This document shows positions 31,763 through 34,539 of a stretch of DNA of 34,539 bases, one piece after another. Under the pieces are notes generated by a model. That model saw only the letters and a program-made list of their open reading frames with translations, ran no database searches and was not told the origin of the DNA. The position numbers were made by a program, and so were the translations under genes. The number at the start of each line of letters is the position of its first letter. Position 1 is the first letter of the stretch. Source of the stretch: Desulfobacterales bacterium (GTDB lineage Bacteria > Desulfobacterota > Desulfobacteria > Desulfobacterales > C00003060); contig JAUWXF010000022.1 in NCBI GenBank assembly GCA_030616475.1, positions 1-34,539 of the forward strand. Direction: 5' to 3'.

Positions 31763-31969
31763 GCCGACAGGCGGTTAAATTTGAAAACGTCTGACTGTCT
31801 GAGCGCATTAGTGAGCCTTAAGAAAAAAGAGGCGGCTTTCTGATCCTTTCGTTAGCACATATGAATTTCAAGTCTAAGGACGCGTGTTTTAACGTCATCA
31901 ATACTCTTTTTTCTTTAGGCTCACTTATAAGCGAGTTTCAGACGTTTTCAAATTTAATTGCCTGTCGGC
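31763..31969. repeat. ~207-bp fold-back (MITE-like) element, copy 2
   Basis: The left arm GCCGACAGGCGGTTAAATTT ... AGTGAGCCTTAAGAAAAAAG and the right arm (its reverse complement, ending AAATTTAATTGCCTGTCGGC) are ~75 bases long. The inner core TAAGTGAGCCTAAAGAAA is shared with copy 1 (6748-6955), which is almost the same length. No coding potential. It fills most of the gap 31658-32120. Confidence 0.87.
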
Positions 31970-32091
31970 GGGCTTGATTTCAGGTGACTCCCCCGAACCT
32001 ATTGAGAAGTTACCCCTTCCTTTTCTTGTAGGTGATTGGTTAAAGATATTCTTGGCCAGGCCTTTTTCCTTGACTCCCATTCCTTGATTCC

Positions 32092-32114
32092 ATAAAATCG
32101 CTACGCGATTTTAT
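32092..32114. repeat. two-hairpin palindrome family, hairpin 2 copy at the start of the solute-binding gene
   Basis: ATAAAATCGC, loop TAC, GCGATTTTAT. Only 6 bases (ATAACA) separate the repeat from the ATG at 32121, so no purine-rich ribosome-binding site is left in the usual window. Confidence 0.85.
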
Positions 32115-32120
32115 ATAACA

Positions 32121-34256
32121 ATGACAATCAGACGGGTTCTCATACTTGCTCCTACTGTGCTCATCCTTTTCCTGATCCAGTCCTATCTCTGGGTGCCTAC
32201 CTACGAAGAGCAGACACGAGGCAACCCAGATCGCCTCAATGAATACATAACGGCTTCCATTGGTGATGCCAGCATTCTGAACCCGATCCTGTCGGCAGAT
32301 TCGGCCAGCAGCGATATCAACTCCATGGTATTTGAGGGGCTCATTGACAGGGATGAAGAGCTACGCTTCAGAGGACGCCTGGCCACCTCCTGGGAGATCT
32401 ATGAAGAGGCATTCTTTTATGTGAATGAGGATGCGAGTATCCCGGGTGTGGGAAGGGCAGGGGCTCAAGAACTGGTGGCCCTTCTCCAGAGGGCCAGGGC
32501 CGGGCATTTTCCGATCAAGCCTGAGCTTAGGGCCTCTTTGGGCAATATCAGGGAGATTTCTGTGGTTCCTGCCAGAGACTTGCTGGTGACTAGGTATGAA
32601 AAGAAAAATGAGGAAGACAAGGAAGGCGCAGAGGTGAAGATCCGGGTTTCGGCACCGGCCAGGATCAAGCTGGTCCTAAATTGCGTGGACCAGGATATTT
32701 TTCAGAATCTCTCACACATCCTTGGCCAGGATTACTTTAGCAGCTTCAATGGGCAGGGTTGTCTCACAGTGGATAATGAAAGGTGGCAGAAAAAGCGTGC
32801 AGAGTATGCTGCTGAAATCCTGCCGGCCACAGAGCACAATCCGATCGTGGTGTTTCACCTTCGTCCAGGTGTCAAGTTTCACGACGGGCACGTATTTCAT
32901 GCCCAGGATGTCAAGTTCACGTTTGAGGCGATCATGAATCCAAAGAACCTCTCCCCACGTGTAGCAGACTATGAGCCGGTCAAACGCGTGGAGGCGGTTG
33001 ATCCTGTGACGGTGCGCATTGTCTATAAACGGCTTTATTCTCCAGCCCTGGGGACCTGGGCCATGGGGATACTCCCCGAGCATCTCCTGAATGATGAAGC
33101 CCTGAAAAAAGAGGCCATCCGTCTCGGGAAAGACCCGGAAAAGTTTTCCATGCGGCAAAGCAGCTTCAATCGTCACCCCATTGGATGCGGCCCCTTTGTC
33201 TTTCGGGAGTGGAAATCGGATCAGTACATTATCCTGGATCGCTTTGATGACTATTGGGAAGGGCCGCCGAACTATAAGCGGTATATCTATCGGATCGTGC
33301 CGGATCTCCTGACCCAGGAGATGGAGTTTTACGCGGGCACGATCGACAGTTACAGCGTACAGCCCCACCAGGTCGAGCGTTTAAGAGGCGATCCGAGGTA
33401 CCAGAATTTTTCCGGGCCTTCATTTGGCTACACATATATCGGCTATAATATGAGGCGCGAACCGTTCAATGATACGCGGGTACGCCGAGCCCTCAGCATG
33501 GCGATCGATGTGGACAAGATCATAGAGTATGTCCTCTACGCCCAGGGCGAGCACATCACCGGGCCTTTTGTCAAACAGACCGATTACTATAATCAAGTCG
33601 TCAAGCCTATCCCATATAATCCTCAGGCCGCCTTAAGACTCTTAGAAGAGGCAGGCTGGAGGCCAAACAAGGGGGGATGGCTTGAAAAAGATGGAAAGAG
33701 GTTTCAGTTTACGCTCATTACCAATAGCGGCAACGACCTGCGGAAAGCAGTGCTCGCCGTCGCCCAGGATGCCTGGAAGCAGATCGGCATTGACGTTCGG
33801 ACCGATCTTTTGGAGTGGTCAGTCTTCATCCAGGAGCGTGTGGATAAGGCTGATTTTGACGCCCTGATCCTCGGCTGGGTGATGGGTATTGAACCGGACC
33901 TGTATCAGATATGGCATTCGAGCCAGATCCATCCGTATCAGCTCAATTTCGTGGGGTTTAAGAATCGTGAAGCCGACGATCTGATCATCAAGATCAGGCA
34001 GGAATACGATCATGAGCGCCAGGTGGCCTACTGCCATCGCCTGCACGAGATTATTGCCCGGGAGCAACCGTACACTTTTCTCTACGTGGCCAAATGGACG
34101 GCAGTCCTGGACAAGCGGATCGTGATAAAGGAGCGGGATGCCCAGGGCAAAGTGGTGTACAAGATGATCAAGCCTACAAAGACAGGAAACTTCACCTTCT
34201 ACTTTAATAAATGGATGAAGCTTCCAGAGGCGCCCGGTTTCGCGGCGGAAGGATAA
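32121..34256 (+). CDS. family-5 (peptide/nickel-type) solute-binding protein, long form
   Basis: A periplasmic ABC-type solute-binding protein of SBP family 5 (DppA/OppA class). Residues ~6-25 are a signal-anchor (VLILAPTVLILFLIQSYL) with no lipobox. Then come DASILNPILSADSASSDINSMVFEGLIDRD, the FHLRPGVKFHDGHVFHAQDVKFTFEAIM block, RIVYKRLYSPAL, MRREPFNDTRVRRALSMAID and C-terminal VSGWVMGIEPD-like (LGWVMGIEPDLYQIW). At 711 residues it is ~170 longer than typical, mostly due to an insert (about residues 95-235) after the first block. Permease genes would be expected downstream, beyond the window. The start is uncertain because the repeat directly upstream removes any clear ribosome-binding site. 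Confidence 0.93.
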   Translation: MTIRRVLILAPTVLILFLIQSYLWVPTYEEQTRGNPDRLNEYITASIGDASILNPILSADSASSDINSMVFEGLIDRDEELRFRGRLATSWEIYEEAFFYVNEDASIPGVGRAGAQELVALLQRARAGHFPIKPELRASLGNIREISVVPARDLLVTRYEKKNEEDKEGAEVKIRVSAPARIKLVLNCVDQDIFQNLSHILGQDYFSSFNGQGCLTVDNERWQKKRAEYAAEILPATEHNPIVVFHLRPGVKFHDGHVFHAQDVKFTFEAIMNPKNLSPRVADYEPVKRVEAVDPVTVRIVYKRLYSPALGTWAMGILPEHLLNDEALKKEAIRLGKDPEKFSMRQSSFNRHPIGCGPFVFREWKSDQYIILDRFDDYWEGPPNYKRYIYRIVPDLLTQEMEFYAGTIDSYSVQPHQVERLRGDPRYQNFSGPSFGYTYIGYNMRREPFNDTRVRRALSMAIDVDKIIEYVLYAQGEHITGPFVKQTDYYNQVVKPIPYNPQAALRLLEEAGWRPNKGGWLEKDGKRFQFTLITNSGNDLRKAVLAVAQDAWKQIGIDVRTDLLEWSVFIQERVDKADFDALILGWVMGIEPDLYQIWHSSQIHPYQLNFVGFKNREADDLIIKIRQEYDHERQVAYCHRLHEIIAREQPYTFLYVAKWTAVLDKRIVIKERDAQGKVVYKMIKPTKTGNFTFYFNKWMKLPEAPGFAAEG

Positions 34257-34285
34257 GTAAGTATGAGGCTCTTTCAGAGCAGTTA

Positions 34286-34490
34286 AAACTCAAAAATCCG
34301 AAATTCGAATATCGAAATTCGAAACAAATCCGAATATCAAATGTCCAAATGTTCTAAACATTACAGATTCAGGAATTCAGGCATTTAATTAGTATGCCAA
34401 CGTGTCAATCCTTCAATTTCTTTGTTTTGAATTTCGAATTTTTGTCATTCGATATTGTTTCGGATTTCGGATTTCGATATTCGAATTTTA
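34286..34490. repeat. AT-rich imperfect inverted repeat, copy 4
   Basis: The left end reads AAATCCGAAATTCGAATATC and CGAAACAAATCCGAATATC; the right end reads TTTCGGATTTCGATATTC. Same family as the copies at 1003, 7838 and 18212. It fills the right edge of the window after the solute-binding gene; no gene is seen in 34257-34539. Confidence 0.78.
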
Positions 34491-34539
34491 ATTGCATATG
34501 AATACAAAACCTTACGTCACATAGACAATCTTTTGTCGA

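Overview
The window looks like chromosomal DNA of a deltaproteobacterium in the broad sense (Desulfobacterota-like). The basis is gene content and order: dnaX-ybaB-recR, a DUF1015 protein, hflK-hflC, groES-groEL, ileS-lspA-lgt, many HDOD, HD-GYP, PilZ and HAMP signalling proteins, and intergenic DNA crowded with dispersed palindromic repeats. This placement is inferred from family recognition; there is no 16S gene in the window.

Layout. Positions 140-4422 (minus strand) hold dnaX, ybaB, recR, a Cys-cluster protein and murI, preceded by two tandem serine tRNAs (GGA and CGA anticodons) with a good sigma70-type promoter. Positions 5158-8427 hold a DUF1015 protein, a TrmN6-like methyltransferase and a DciA-like DUF721 protein. 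Positions 8620-10616 are the hflK-hflC pair, ending in a bidirectional terminator shared with a 31-codon AURKAIP1/COX24-type gene on the minus strand. Positions 11266-13040 carry an unrecognised protein with an HExxH motif, an FmdB zinc ribbon and groES; groEL follows. Positions 15318-21066 are ileS, lspA, lgt and a long holA-like gene.

Positions 21039-31657 form a signalling and pilus/secretion block. On the minus strand are a PilZ protein, the remnant of an EAL-HDOD gene, a small membrane-anchored protein, an HD-GYP phosphodiesterase, a GspG-like pseudopilin and a HAMP membrane protein. Divergent on the plus strand are a GspE/PilB-type ATPase with about eight N-terminal MshEN-like half-repeats, a MinD/FlhG-like ATPase and an HDOD protein. 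Together they suggest a cyclic-di-GMP-responsive pilus or secretion motor. The window ends with a large family-5 solute-binding protein (32121-34256).

The most unusual feature is the repeat landscape. At least six families are visible: a two-hairpin palindrome (six sites, one overlapping the murI stop codon and one abutting a start codon), a ~207-bp fold-back element (two copies), a GC-rich paired-motif element (three sites, one a nested inverted repeat), AT-rich ~160-205 bp inverted repeats (four copies), and GC-rich palindromes that also lie in frame inside ileS and apparently dnaX. No CRISPR array, prophage or intact insertion sequence was seen.
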